From assembly GCA_025055795.1 (NCBI GenBank), contig JANWVV010000029.1:1-56856 (forward strand): 56,856 nucleotides of DNA. Direction: 5' to 3'. Of this stretch, positions 36,901-44,550 are shown one piece after another. Origin of the DNA: Gemmataceae bacterium (lineage in GTDB: Bacteria > Planctomycetota > Planctomycetia > Gemmatales > Gemmataceae). A model generated the notes under the pieces. The model saw only the letters and a list, made by a program, of their open reading frames with translations, was not told where the DNA came from and ran no database searches. The translations under genes were made by a program, and so were the position numbers. How positions within the stretch are numbered: position 1 is the first letter of the stretch; each line of letters starts with the position of its first letter.

Positions 36901-37474
36901 GAGGGGGCTGACCGCAATGGGGGTCCGCAAGCAGGACGTCAACATTTTTACTCAGGTGGGGTTTGTTGTGCTGGTGGGTCTAGCCTGTAAAAATGCCATT
37001 CTGTTGGTGGAGTTTGCCCGGGAGGCCCGCTTGCGGGGCACGCCCCGACGCCAGGCAGTGCTCGAGGCCTGCCGGCTACGCTACCGTCCGATCATGATGA
37101 CCTCGGCGGCGTTCATGTTCGGCGTGTTGCCCTTGGCGGCCGCCCAGGGAGCGGGTGCGGAGATCCGTCAGGCGATTGGCATTGCCGTGCTCGGGGGGAT
37201 GCTCGGCGTAACCCTGTTCGGCATCATTTTCACGCCGGTGTGGTTTGCCGTGGTCGACTGGCTGGCCGAGCGGCACTGGCTGCAGAACCGCTGGGTACAA
37301 CAGCTGGCGGCGGGACTTATGTGGAGCGTAGGGGGTGGCTGGATCCGCGGCATGACTCGCTGGGGCCTGCAGTGGTGGCAACGACAGGCCCAACGCTGGC
37401 AGCACCGCCGGCGCGGATGGTCATCCACGATGACCGCCGCTTCGCGGAGCGGTTCGTCCTCGCCGGCTCCCTGA
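33926..37474 (+). CDS. RND multidrug efflux permease (HAE1/AcrB family), pump 1
   Basis: A 1182-aa inner-membrane proton/drug antiporter. The N-terminus FFVDRPVFATILSIVIVLAG and 'PVSQFPDIAPPTIQI' are typical of AcrB relatives. The proton relay is intact: D415-D416 in GIVVDDAIVVVEAV and K1022 in GLACKNAILLVEFA. The protein exceeds the usual 1030-1060 aa. An insertion of about 50 residues follows 'SSLGAVWLTD' and precedes 'VNIFTQVGFVVLVG', in the short periplasmic loop expected between helices 9 and 10, and there is a longer basic C-terminal tail. It sits between the adaptor gene and a second pump gene, as in mdtABC-type operons. Confidence 0.93.
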   Translation: MLPRFFVDRPVFATILSIVIVLAGSLAVTTLPVSQFPDIAPPTIQIDCNYPGASAYVVSQTVAAPIEQQVNGVEDMLYMNSQCTSDGSYTCTITFKSGSDLNLAQVRVQNRVNLALPQLPEVVRATGVMVRKRSPELLLTIGLTSPPEPNYPQGRYDQLYLSNYALLYLRDELQRLPGISDVTIFGQRDYSMRVWLDPDRLAALQLSASDVVNAIRQQNLPLAAGQLGQPPIRPDQPYQFPLTGVGRLIEPADFEQIVVKVGPLGQLVRLRDVARVEMSARSQDVTNRFDDKPTVGLAIFILPDCNALETADAVLTTMARLSRDFPPGLTYEVGYDTTPFIRESIREVYRSLGHAIILVGLVVLLFLGSWRAALIPLAAVPTAIIGTFAVMYAVGFSVNLLTLFGLILAVGIVVDDAIVVVEAVQQYLEHGLTPREATLKAMEQVTGPIIAIGFVLSFVFFPCIFISGIVGSFFKQFALTIAAATLISTFNSLSLSPALCALLLRRPTCAGSRRGLMRWLGLPVWPLRLLQAGFQGLFRASGQGYVWLVGKALRLPLAVLLVYAVMLGAGYAAWCSLPLGFIPEQDKGYLICSVQLPDAASAERTREFMSRISRIALNLELEDEQGNRVRPVRHVNAVAGNSFVLSAYGSNFGSMFVILDSFERRRSPRLSANAVAAALRREFARAAPEAIVNVFGAPAVPRLGRAGGFRLMIEDRGDVGPEVLQGQTDNFIDKANQQKQLVGLFTVYKANSPQWFISVDRAACVSRGLDLSEVYATLQATMGSRYVNDFNRFGRTWQVNVQAEPHLRDQIEDIKRLRVRNRWGEMVPLGAVLQVEERSGPLVITRYNMYPAAAINGNIAPGVSTGEAMELVERLAEQELPSRLTAEWTELMFLEKQSRHTGNVVFVLSVVFVFLVLAALYESWLVPLAVMLVVPVCVASSLGAVWLTDPTSLTETLRQWQASGSVPDWLKPGAWMVQMAQWWDDTVVASVQRGLTAMGVRKQDVNIFTQVGFVVLVGLACKNAILLVEFAREARLRGTPRRQAVLEACRLRYRPIMMTSAAFMFGVLPLAAAQGAGAEIRQAIGIAVLGGMLGVTLFGIIFTPVWFAVVDWLAERHWLQNRWVQQLAAGLMWSVGGGWIRGMTRWGLQWWQRQAQRWQHRRRGWSSTMTAASRSGSSSPAP

Positions 37475-37601
37475 TCCCCCCTGCCCGCAGGACGGTCCCC
37501 GATACGCCCTAGCATCACCGGCTCGGGAAATACTGCATCCGAGCCTGGGCCGTCAGGGCCAAAAACTTGAACAAGTTGTCCGAATCCAAACGGATGGTGC
37601 C

Positions 37602-40600
37602 ATGTTCAGCCGTTTTTTTATCGACCGGCCGATTTTTGCCTCGGTCCTTTCCATTATTGTTACCCTGGCTGGAGCGGTCGCGCTACTGTCGCTGCCGGTG
37701 GCGCAGTACCCGGAGATCACCCCGCCGACCATAGAGGTATCGGCCATCTTTCCCGGCGCCCATGCTCAGACGGTCGCCGACACGGTAGCGGCCCCCATCG
37801 AGCAGCAGGTCAACGGCGTTGAGAACATGATGTACATGGCGTCGGTCAGTAGCAACGACGGCAGTTACACTTTGACCATTACCTTCAAGCCAGGCATCGA
37901 TTTGAACATTGCCCAGATTCTGGTGCAGAACCGGGTGAATCTGGCCCTGCCGGTGTTGCCGGAACTGGTACGCCGACGGGGAGTGACGGTCAAGAAGAAA
38001 TCGCCCAGTCAGTTGATGATTATCAATTTGTATCACACGCAAGCCGGGGCCGACAGCCAAGGTTTAAGCCGGCAAGAGGCCCTGCTGTATTTAAGCAATT
38101 ACGCCACGATTCAGTTGCGGGATGAACTGGCCCGCCTGGAAGGGGTAGGCGACATCGCCTACCTGGGGCAGCGGGACTATTCCATGCGTTTGTGGCTGGA
38201 CCCGGAAAAGCTGGCGGCCAAGGGTCTGACGACCAGTGACGTAGTAGCCGCCGTGGAAAGCCAAAATACGCAGGTGGCCGCCGGTCAGGTAGGGCAGCCA
38301 CCGGCCCCACGCGGACAATCGTTCCAGTTTCCGCTCAATGCCGAGGGGCGATTGTCCTCGGTGGAGCAGTTTGCGGACATGATCCTCAAGGCGGATGCGG
38401 AGGGTAACCGGCTAGTACGTCTGCGGGACGTGGCTCGTGTCGAACTGGGGGCCCTCAACTATGACCAGACCTGCACACTGGATGGACGGCCCTCGGTCGC
38501 TCTGTCCGTCTATCAATTGCCGGGTAGCAACGCCCTGGAAGTCGCTCGACGGGTCCGGGCCAAAATGGAAGAGCTCCGCAGCCGCTTCCCGGAAGGGATC
38601 GACTACGCCATTGTCTACGATACCACCCCCTTCATCGAGGAGTCGATCCGCGAAGTATTCCACACCCTGCGGGATGCCGTGATTCTGGTCGCTCTGGTCA
38701 TGCTGGTTTTCTTGCGTTCCTGGCGGGCGGCGATAGTCCCGTTGGCGGCCGTGCCGACGGCAATCATCGGCACCTTCGCCATCATGGCCGCTCTGGGTTA
38801 TACCATCAACACCTTGACGCTATTTGGCCTGGTCCTGGCTGTGGGCATCGTGGTAGACGATGCCATCGTTGTCGTCGAAGCGGTCCAGCACCACATCGAG
38901 CGGGGGTTACCCCCACGCGAGGCTACGGCCCTGGCTATGGATCAGGTCGCCGGACCCGTCATTGCCATTGGCCTAGTCCTGGCTGCCGTTTTTGTGCCGT
39001 GTGTGTTCATCACTGGCATCATCGGCCAATTCTACCGGCAGTTTGCCGTTACCATTGCCGTCAGTACCCTGCTTTCGGTTTTCAACTCGCTGACTCTCAG
39101 TCCGGCATTGTGTGCGCTGCTGCTGCGTCGGGAGACGGATCAACAAAGTCCCCTGCCTCGGTTGGCATTCCCTCTGGTAGGAGCGGCGGTGGGATACTGG
39201 CTGGTGTCTCCCCTGCTCCCTGCCGCCTGGTCCACCGCTTTAACGGAGCGGGGATGGCCGGCTGCCCTGCTCCCACTGACTAGCGGTCTGGCCGGAGCAA
39301 TCCTGGCAGGGCTGCTTAGCAACTGGGCTAATCGCCTATTGGCCGCTTTGTTTGCCGCATTCCATAAAGGTTTTGACGGCTTTACCCAGGTGTACTTGCG
39401 TCTGGTAGCCAGCTGGTTACGCCTTGTCCCAGTGGGCCTGGCTACGTATGCCGCCTTGGTCTATCTGACCGGGTACGCACTGAGCCACACACCTTCCGGT
39501 TTCATTCCCGAACAGGACAAAGGATATTTGCTGGTCAACGTGGTGCTGCCGGACGCCGCGTCGCTGAGCCGCACCGAAGCCGAAATTGCCCGATTGGAAC
39601 AGATCGCTTTGCAAACCCCCGGGGTACGCCACACGGTTAGCGTGGCCGGCCAGTCGCTACTGTTAGGAACCAACGCTCCGAACCTGGGCACGCTCTATGT
39701 GATGCTGGACGATTTCCAGCAGCGGCGGACGCCGAACAAACGGGCCGAGGCCGTGGCCGCATATCTGCGTGAATCGCTTTCGCAGGCAGCGGCGGGAGCT
39801 GAGATCAGTATTGTGGGTGCTCCACCCGTCGACGGGCTGGGAACGGCCGGCGGGTTCAAACTGGTAATACTCGACCCGTCGGCCGGACCGGCCCAGGAGT
39901 TGGAACAGGCCGCGCGCTCTCTGACCGCTACCGCCCGACAACAGCCCCAATGGCGCGAGGTGTTCACCGGCTTCCGCGCCGACAGCCCCTGGCTTTATCT
40001 GGACATCGACCGCACCGCGGCCTACACCCTGGGTGTTTCCACGGCCGAAATCCTCAACGCCCTGCAGGTCTACTTCGGTTCCTACTACATCAACGACTTC
40101 AACCTGTTCGGCCGTACCTGGCAGGTCAATGTCCAGGCAGATGCTGCCTTCCGCGACCGTCTCAGCGGCTTCCGCAGCATTTGGGTCAAGGGCCACCACG
40201 GCACCATGGTTCCTCTGGCCAACTTTTTGAGCATCCGGGACAGTAGCGGGCCAGTCATGATCCAACGCTACAATCTGTACGCCGCCGCTACTATCAACGC
40301 CCTGCCGGCCGCTGGTGTCAGTTCCGGACAGGCGATTGCCGCCTTGGAAGAGGCCAGTGCAGGATTGCCCCCCCACTACCACGCTGAATGGACGGAACTG
40401 GCTCTGTTGCAATTGCAAACGCAAGATACTGTTATCCGGGCCTTTATCCTTAGTGTAGTCCTGGTCTTTCTGGTTCTGGCCGCCCAGTACGAAAGCTGGG
40501 CGTTACCCCTGGCCGTGATCCTGGTCGTGCCGCTTTGCCTGTTAGGAGCGGCGGCCGGCATCGGGTGGGCTGGCCGCGAAATCAACATCTTCACCCAAGT

Positions 40601-40967
40601 GGGCTTCATTGTTCTGGTCGGCCTGGCCTCGAAAAACGCCATCCTGATTGTGGAATTTGCCCGGCGACGCAGCGAGGAACAGAGCCAAATCGACCTGCGC
40701 ACCGCCGCCCTGGAAGCCTGCCACTTGCGGCTGCGTCCCATCATCATGACCAGCGTAGCCTTTATCATCGGTGTGCTGCCTTTGGTCCTGGCCGAGGGTG
40801 CCGGTGCCGAAATGCGTCAGGACCTGGGAATCGCCGTTTTCGCCGGCATGCTTGGCGTCACCTTGTTTGGTATCTTCCTGACACCCCTGTTTTTCGTGGC
40901 CGTCCAGGGAGTGGTACGCCGCTTGCGACGCCTGCGCGGCCTGGATCCACCCGAAAACACAGCCTGA
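37602..40967 (+). CDS. RND multidrug efflux permease (HAE1/AcrB family), pump 2
   Basis: A 1121-aa second pump of the same operon. It begins FFIDRPIFASVLSIIVTLAG, with 'PVAQYPEITPPTIEV'. The relay residues are D419-D420 (GIVVDDAIVVVEAV) and K1011 (GLASKNAILIVEFA). Between helix 6 ('LSPALCALLLRR') and helix 7 ('VGLATYAALVYL') it carries about 85 extra residues with two hydrophobic stretches (about 518-542 and 550-578), suggesting an added helix pair. The sequence is clearly diverged from pump 1, so this is not a recent duplication. One adaptor serving two pumps suggests a mixed MdtBC-like trimer or two alternative pumps. Confidence 0.93.
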   Translation: MFSRFFIDRPIFASVLSIIVTLAGAVALLSLPVAQYPEITPPTIEVSAIFPGAHAQTVADTVAAPIEQQVNGVENMMYMASVSSNDGSYTLTITFKPGIDLNIAQILVQNRVNLALPVLPELVRRRGVTVKKKSPSQLMIINLYHTQAGADSQGLSRQEALLYLSNYATIQLRDELARLEGVGDIAYLGQRDYSMRLWLDPEKLAAKGLTTSDVVAAVESQNTQVAAGQVGQPPAPRGQSFQFPLNAEGRLSSVEQFADMILKADAEGNRLVRLRDVARVELGALNYDQTCTLDGRPSVALSVYQLPGSNALEVARRVRAKMEELRSRFPEGIDYAIVYDTTPFIEESIREVFHTLRDAVILVALVMLVFLRSWRAAIVPLAAVPTAIIGTFAIMAALGYTINTLTLFGLVLAVGIVVDDAIVVVEAVQHHIERGLPPREATALAMDQVAGPVIAIGLVLAAVFVPCVFITGIIGQFYRQFAVTIAVSTLLSVFNSLTLSPALCALLLRRETDQQSPLPRLAFPLVGAAVGYWLVSPLLPAAWSTALTERGWPAALLPLTSGLAGAILAGLLSNWANRLLAALFAAFHKGFDGFTQVYLRLVASWLRLVPVGLATYAALVYLTGYALSHTPSGFIPEQDKGYLLVNVVLPDAASLSRTEAEIARLEQIALQTPGVRHTVSVAGQSLLLGTNAPNLGTLYVMLDDFQQRRTPNKRAEAVAAYLRESLSQAAAGAEISIVGAPPVDGLGTAGGFKLVILDPSAGPAQELEQAARSLTATARQQPQWREVFTGFRADSPWLYLDIDRTAAYTLGVSTAEILNALQVYFGSYYINDFNLFGRTWQVNVQADAAFRDRLSGFRSIWVKGHHGTMVPLANFLSIRDSSGPVMIQRYNLYAAATINALPAAGVSSGQAIAALEEASAGLPPHYHAEWTELALLQLQTQDTVIRAFILSVVLVFLVLAAQYESWALPLAVILVVPLCLLGAAAGIGWAGREINIFTQVGFIVLVGLASKNAILIVEFARRRSEEQSQIDLRTAALEACHLRLRPIIMTSVAFIIGVLPLVLAEGAGAEMRQDLGIAVFAGMLGVTLFGIFLTPLFFVAVQGVVRRLRRLRGLDPPENTA

Positions 40968-41299
40968 ACACGCCTAACCGAGCAACACGAGCCACCTGAC
41001 CAACCGGCTAGACCGGCTGCGGCCGCCGCCACTCATGCCTGTCCGCTCCGGCACACCCGCGACGTCGTCCCCAAGCAATCCAGCCATTCATCAGACCGGA
41101 CGACGAGAACCGAACCATCGCCCTGTGCTGGAACAATCCGATTGCTCACCGACTGGCAAAAGTAGGATTGGTCGCAATGCCGATCCGTCGGTGGCGGCTG
41201 CAGAGCCCGTCTTGTTTCTCGGTGGCCTCGATGGTATCCGGGCATTCATCATGGCAGGCCTCCACAGGCCTGCCGGCGGCATGGATGCCGGGAGAAGCC
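40968..41299. other. Intergenic region after the efflux operon
   Basis: These 332 bases contain a repeated ACCGGCT-type GC stretch near 41003-41020 and the hairpin at 41253-41274. Frames that extend upstream of the small gene at 41300 have no supported start. No terminator with a T-tract was seen. Confidence 0.35.
41253..41274. other. Perfect 9-bp hairpin upstream of a small secreted protein gene
   Basis: GGCAGGCCT and AGGCCTGCC flank the loop CCAC. The stem lies 25 bp before the start codon at 41300 and has no T-tract. It could be a transcript-processing or regulatory structure, or an attenuating element for the downstream small gene. Confidence 0.45.
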
Positions 41300-41539
41300 A
41301 TGAAACGTGTACTCCGGTGGTGCAGCGGTCTGCTGCTGGTGGGTATGGCGGCCACCTTCATGACCAGTTGGCACAACACGAACAACGAAGCATCGACCCC
41401 TCCGTGTGCCACCGCATCGTTACCCCCGGCTTGTTCTACACCGCCCTCTATGGTCCCCGGCGGCAACTATGCAGAAGCCTTGGCCCGTTACCGCACCAAC
41501 CAGCCCACCCATTGGCGTCACATCCTGATCCAGCATTGA
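41300..41539 (+). CDS. Small secreted protein, 79 aa, unknown function
   Basis: The product begins MKRVLRWCSGLLLVGMAAT, a good signal peptide, followed by a short Ser/Pro/Cys-containing mature part ('PPCATASLPPACSTPPS') and 'GGNYAEALARYRTNQP'. GGGAGAAG lies 2-3 nt before the ATG, supporting this start over longer frames. The mature protein would be only about 50 residues with two cysteines that could form a disulphide. I recognise no family. It might be an over-called frame, but the ribosome binding site plus signal peptide argue for a real gene. Confidence 0.5.
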   Translation: MKRVLRWCSGLLLVGMAATFMTSWHNTNNEASTPPCATASLPPACSTPPSMVPGGNYAEALARYRTNQPTHWRHILIQH

Positions 41540-41654
41540 TGCCTTTGTTACTAAGCCGTTTGTTAAATATCCGGCGGTACAAACGGCGGCGGGCCGGCTC
41601 TTTTGATCTATCACCTGTCTCCTTTCGCGGCAGAGCATCCCTGACAGAGTGGAC

Positions 41655-42608
41655 TTAGCGAGGTGTACGGTCCGATTGGAGTTGCTCCCGGAGCCAGCCG
41701 GGGCGGTCGGTCGTGATGCTTTGCACACCGCTGTGGATCATTTTGCGGGCCAGATCGGCGTCGTTAACCGTCCAGACGGACAGGAATAACCCCGCCTGGC
41801 GGATCTGAGCAGCGTACGCGGGTGTTAGCACGTTGGCCTCGGCGGACAGATCGACCCCATCGGCCCGGATGCGTCGGGCGGTGGCGATAATCTCCTCAGC
41901 CCCGCGGGGCTTGCCGTTACGCGGCATGAGGACCGCAATCCAGTAAGCGGGCAGGTCCGGCCGCTGCTTTTTTACAGCGGCAATCACGTCTTCGGAAAAC
42001 GAAATGACCACCGTCTGTTCCGGCCGTAGGCGGGACGCCTTCAAGACACGGTCCAGCTCCGGCAGGATTTCCGGACCGCATTTGACCTCGATAAAGGCCC
42101 GCTTGCCCGGCGGAACGGTCGCCAGCACTTCAGCCAGGGTGGGTATCCGCTCACCGGCGAAGCGTTCCCCTTTCCAGCGACCGACGTCCAGGCGGCGAAG
42201 TTGTTCCAAGGTCTGCTCGGCCACCTTACCGGGTACCCCGGCCGTACGCCGAGTGTCCGCATCGTGAATGATGACGATCTGTCCGTCCTTGCTGAGGAAG
42301 CAGTCGAACTCGATGGCATCGGCCTGCTGCTCCCAGGCCAGACGCATGCTGGCCAGGGTATTTTCCGGAGCATCCCAGGAGGCACCGCGATGAGCCACGA
42401 TCTCGACAGGCACCGCCTTGGCCTTTCCTGTTGTGGCCAGTCCGGCTGGTCCAGCATCGGGTTGGGGCGTTAGCGGCGCTGACCCTTGCGGAGCACCGAT
42501 CGGCACCGCCCCTGCCATACACATCCCCCACGCCACGATGGCCGTCACTAGCCCACCAACCGCTACTTTCCAGGGCATCCGCATCATTGTACTCGTACTC
42601 CCCTGCAT
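41655..42608 (-). CDS. Glycerophosphodiester phosphodiesterase, exported
   Basis: A 317-aa TIM-barrel enzyme that releases glycerol 3-phosphate from deacylated phospholipids. Visible motifs: EIVAHRGASWDAPENTLAS (catalytic His, and the HRG/ENT signature), 'DAIEFDCFLSKDGQIVIIHD' (metal-binding Glu/Asp and second His), 'AFIEVKCG' (Lys/Glu) and a closing 'VWTVND' with 'ITTDRPGWL'. The N-terminus has a hydrophobic signal (VAVGGLVTAIVAWGMCMAG), so it acts outside the cytoplasm. AAGGAG is 4 nt before the ATG at 42608; the frame extends eight codons further. It stands alone, convergent with the small secreted protein gene. Confidence 0.9.
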   Translation of the reverse strand: MQGSTSTMMRMPWKVAVGGLVTAIVAWGMCMAGAVPIGAPQGSAPLTPQPDAGPAGLATTGKAKAVPVEIVAHRGASWDAPENTLASMRLAWEQQADAIEFDCFLSKDGQIVIIHDADTRRTAGVPGKVAEQTLEQLRRLDVGRWKGERFAGERIPTLAEVLATVPPGKRAFIEVKCGPEILPELDRVLKASRLRPEQTVVISFSEDVIAAVKKQRPDLPAYWIAVLMPRNGKPRGAEEIIATARRIRADGVDLSAEANVLTPAYAAQIRQAGLFLSVWTVNDADLARKMIHSGVQSITTDRPGWLREQLQSDRTPR

Positions 42609-42857
42609 CACACTCCTTGACAATACATGCACCCCTCACAAGCGGGATCGTGACTGAAGCTAAGCCTTCACGGGAGTCACGGCCACCCCGCATTACCCGC
42701 CATGACCGCCGCATCCTAGTAAAGGAAACGCATAGCGCACGTGGTGAGACGGAAACGTCGGGGGCTGGCGTGGCCAGAGAATTTTCTAGGAACACGACCA
42801 CGCCATGCACGTGAAATGTCAGTGAAAGGGGGATGAATGCTTCTGCTCGACGTAGAG

Positions 42858-44306
42858 TCAGAGTGATTCATCCGCTTCGGAATCGAGGGCGGATTGTTCA
42901 GGATAATATTTGCGGAGGAGCTTGCGAAGGGTGGCGCGGGCCAGGCCCAAGTAACGAGCTGCCAGCAGGCGGTTACCTTGGGTATGGCGGAGGACTTCGG
43001 CCAGGAGGGCTGGTTCGACCAGTTCCAGTAGTTTGTGGTACAGGTCGGTAGGGGGCGTGGGGGCATCGGCGGCCCAGTGCAAGCGGACCCATTGTGCGAC
43101 CAGAGCTTGCAACCGTTCGGGCAGAGGAGCAGATTGCCCCAGGACCAAGGGCGGCGGGAAATGTTCGGGCAGGATGGGACCGTTGCGGGCCTCGATGGCA
43201 GCGTGTTCCAGAGCGTTACGCAGTTCCCGGACATTGCCAGGCCAAGGGCGGCTCTGCAGATAGCGGCGGGTGGCCTCCGGCAGACGCGAAGCCGGGTCTC
43301 CCAAGCCCAGCCGCCGCAGAAAATAGTCGGCCAGTAGGGGAATGTCTTCAGGCCGCTCCCGCAAAGGGGGCAGGTGGATTGGGTAGACGTTCAGCCGATA
43401 GAACAGATCATGGCGAAAGCGGCCGGCCCGAACCTCTTCGGCCAGGTCGGCATGGGTGGCAGAAATGATGCGTACGTCCACCCGGACCGGCTCACTGCCT
43501 CCGACAGGGAGCACTTCCTGCCGTTCCAGCACCCGCAGCAGCTTGGCTTGCACCGGCAGGGGGATGTCGGCCAGCTCGTCCAGGAAGACCGTCCCGCCGT
43601 GGGCCAAACGCAGCAGACCATCCCGATGGCGTTCGGCACCGGTAAACGCGCCGCGTACATGCCCGAATAGCTCGCTTTCCACCAGGTGAGGATTAAGGGC
43701 GGCCACGTGCACCGGCAGGAAAGGCTTGTGCCGACGCGGACTGTGAGCATGAATGGCTCGGGCCACCACTTCCTTGCCGGTCCCACTTTCCCCCGTGATC
43801 AGGACACAAGCAGCCGTGGGAGCCACTCGGGCGATGCGCTTGAATACCGTTTGCATCGCCGGGCTGCGTCCCACCAGCACCTCGCCCGTGGCCGTTTCTT
43901 CGCACTGCGGCAGTTCTTCGCCCGATTCCTCGGCAGGTACAGCCGGCAGGCGAGTCAAGGCCCGACGGGCCGCCTCCAGGGCCTGCTGAAGCTCAAAAGG
44001 CTTGGTCAGATAGTCGAAGGCCCCTCCTTCCACCGCGCGGACCGCTGTCGGCAGATCGCCGTGGGCTGTAATCACAATGACGGCCGCCGCTGGTGCCAAC
44101 CGCCGTATGTGCTCCAAAGCAGTCAGGCCGTCCATCGCCGGCAGGCGTACATCCAGAAAGATGACATCTGGCGGTTGGCGTCGCACCAACCCCAGTCCTG
44201 CCTCGGCCGTGGCAGCTACGGCCACCGTGTAGTGCTCCCGCTCAAAGGCCCGCCGCAATGCCCAGGCGATCGGCTCCTCGTCATCGATGATCAATACCTG
44301 TGGCAT
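42858..44306 (-). CDS. Sigma-54-dependent NtrC-type response regulator
   Basis: A 482-aa transcription activator. The receiver domain has phosphoacceptor D52 (DVIFLDVRLPAMDG), with conserved T in 'VITAHG' and K in 'YLTKPFE'. The AAA+ domain has Walker A GESGTGKEV, the sigma-54 contact loop GAFTGA, 'GGTVFLDELADIP' (Walker B) and 'RLNVYPIHLPPLRER'. The C-terminus is a Fis-type helix-turn-helix ('GNRLLAARYLGLARATLRKLL'). It should activate sigma-54 promoters on phosphorylation by an unlinked kinase; no histidine kinase gene adjoins it, though a hybrid kinase occurs about 10 kb away. AAAGGT is close to the ATG. Confidence 0.94.
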   Translation of the reverse strand: MPQVLIIDDEEPIAWALRRAFEREHYTVAVAATAEAGLGLVRRQPPDVIFLDVRLPAMDGLTALEHIRRLAPAAAVIVITAHGDLPTAVRAVEGGAFDYLTKPFELQQALEAARRALTRLPAVPAEESGEELPQCEETATGEVLVGRSPAMQTVFKRIARVAPTAACVLITGESGTGKEVVARAIHAHSPRRHKPFLPVHVAALNPHLVESELFGHVRGAFTGAERHRDGLLRLAHGGTVFLDELADIPLPVQAKLLRVLERQEVLPVGGSEPVRVDVRIISATHADLAEEVRAGRFRHDLFYRLNVYPIHLPPLRERPEDIPLLADYFLRRLGLGDPASRLPEATRRYLQSRPWPGNVRELRNALEHAAIEARNGPILPEHFPPPLVLGQSAPLPERLQALVAQWVRLHWAADAPTPPTDLYHKLLELVEPALLAEVLRHTQGNRLLAARYLGLARATLRKLLRKYYPEQSALDSEADESL

Positions 44307-44550
44307 ACCTTTATTGTACCGCTCGGACAGCCGGCTACCCCCTCATCATCCACCCGCCCCTCACCGCCTGTTCGCCCTGCACCCGTTTTCGATTTCGAGC
44401 CGCCAGGCGGTAACCGCCGGTAGAAAAACCACCAAGCCCAGAAACGAAGCTGTACTCAGCGTCATGGCGTGCTGGACCGGGTCGGTTCCATCCGGAAAGC
44501 GGTGGCTCTGCTCGTAAACTCAGGGATCGGCCAAACGCCGCAAAACGAAA

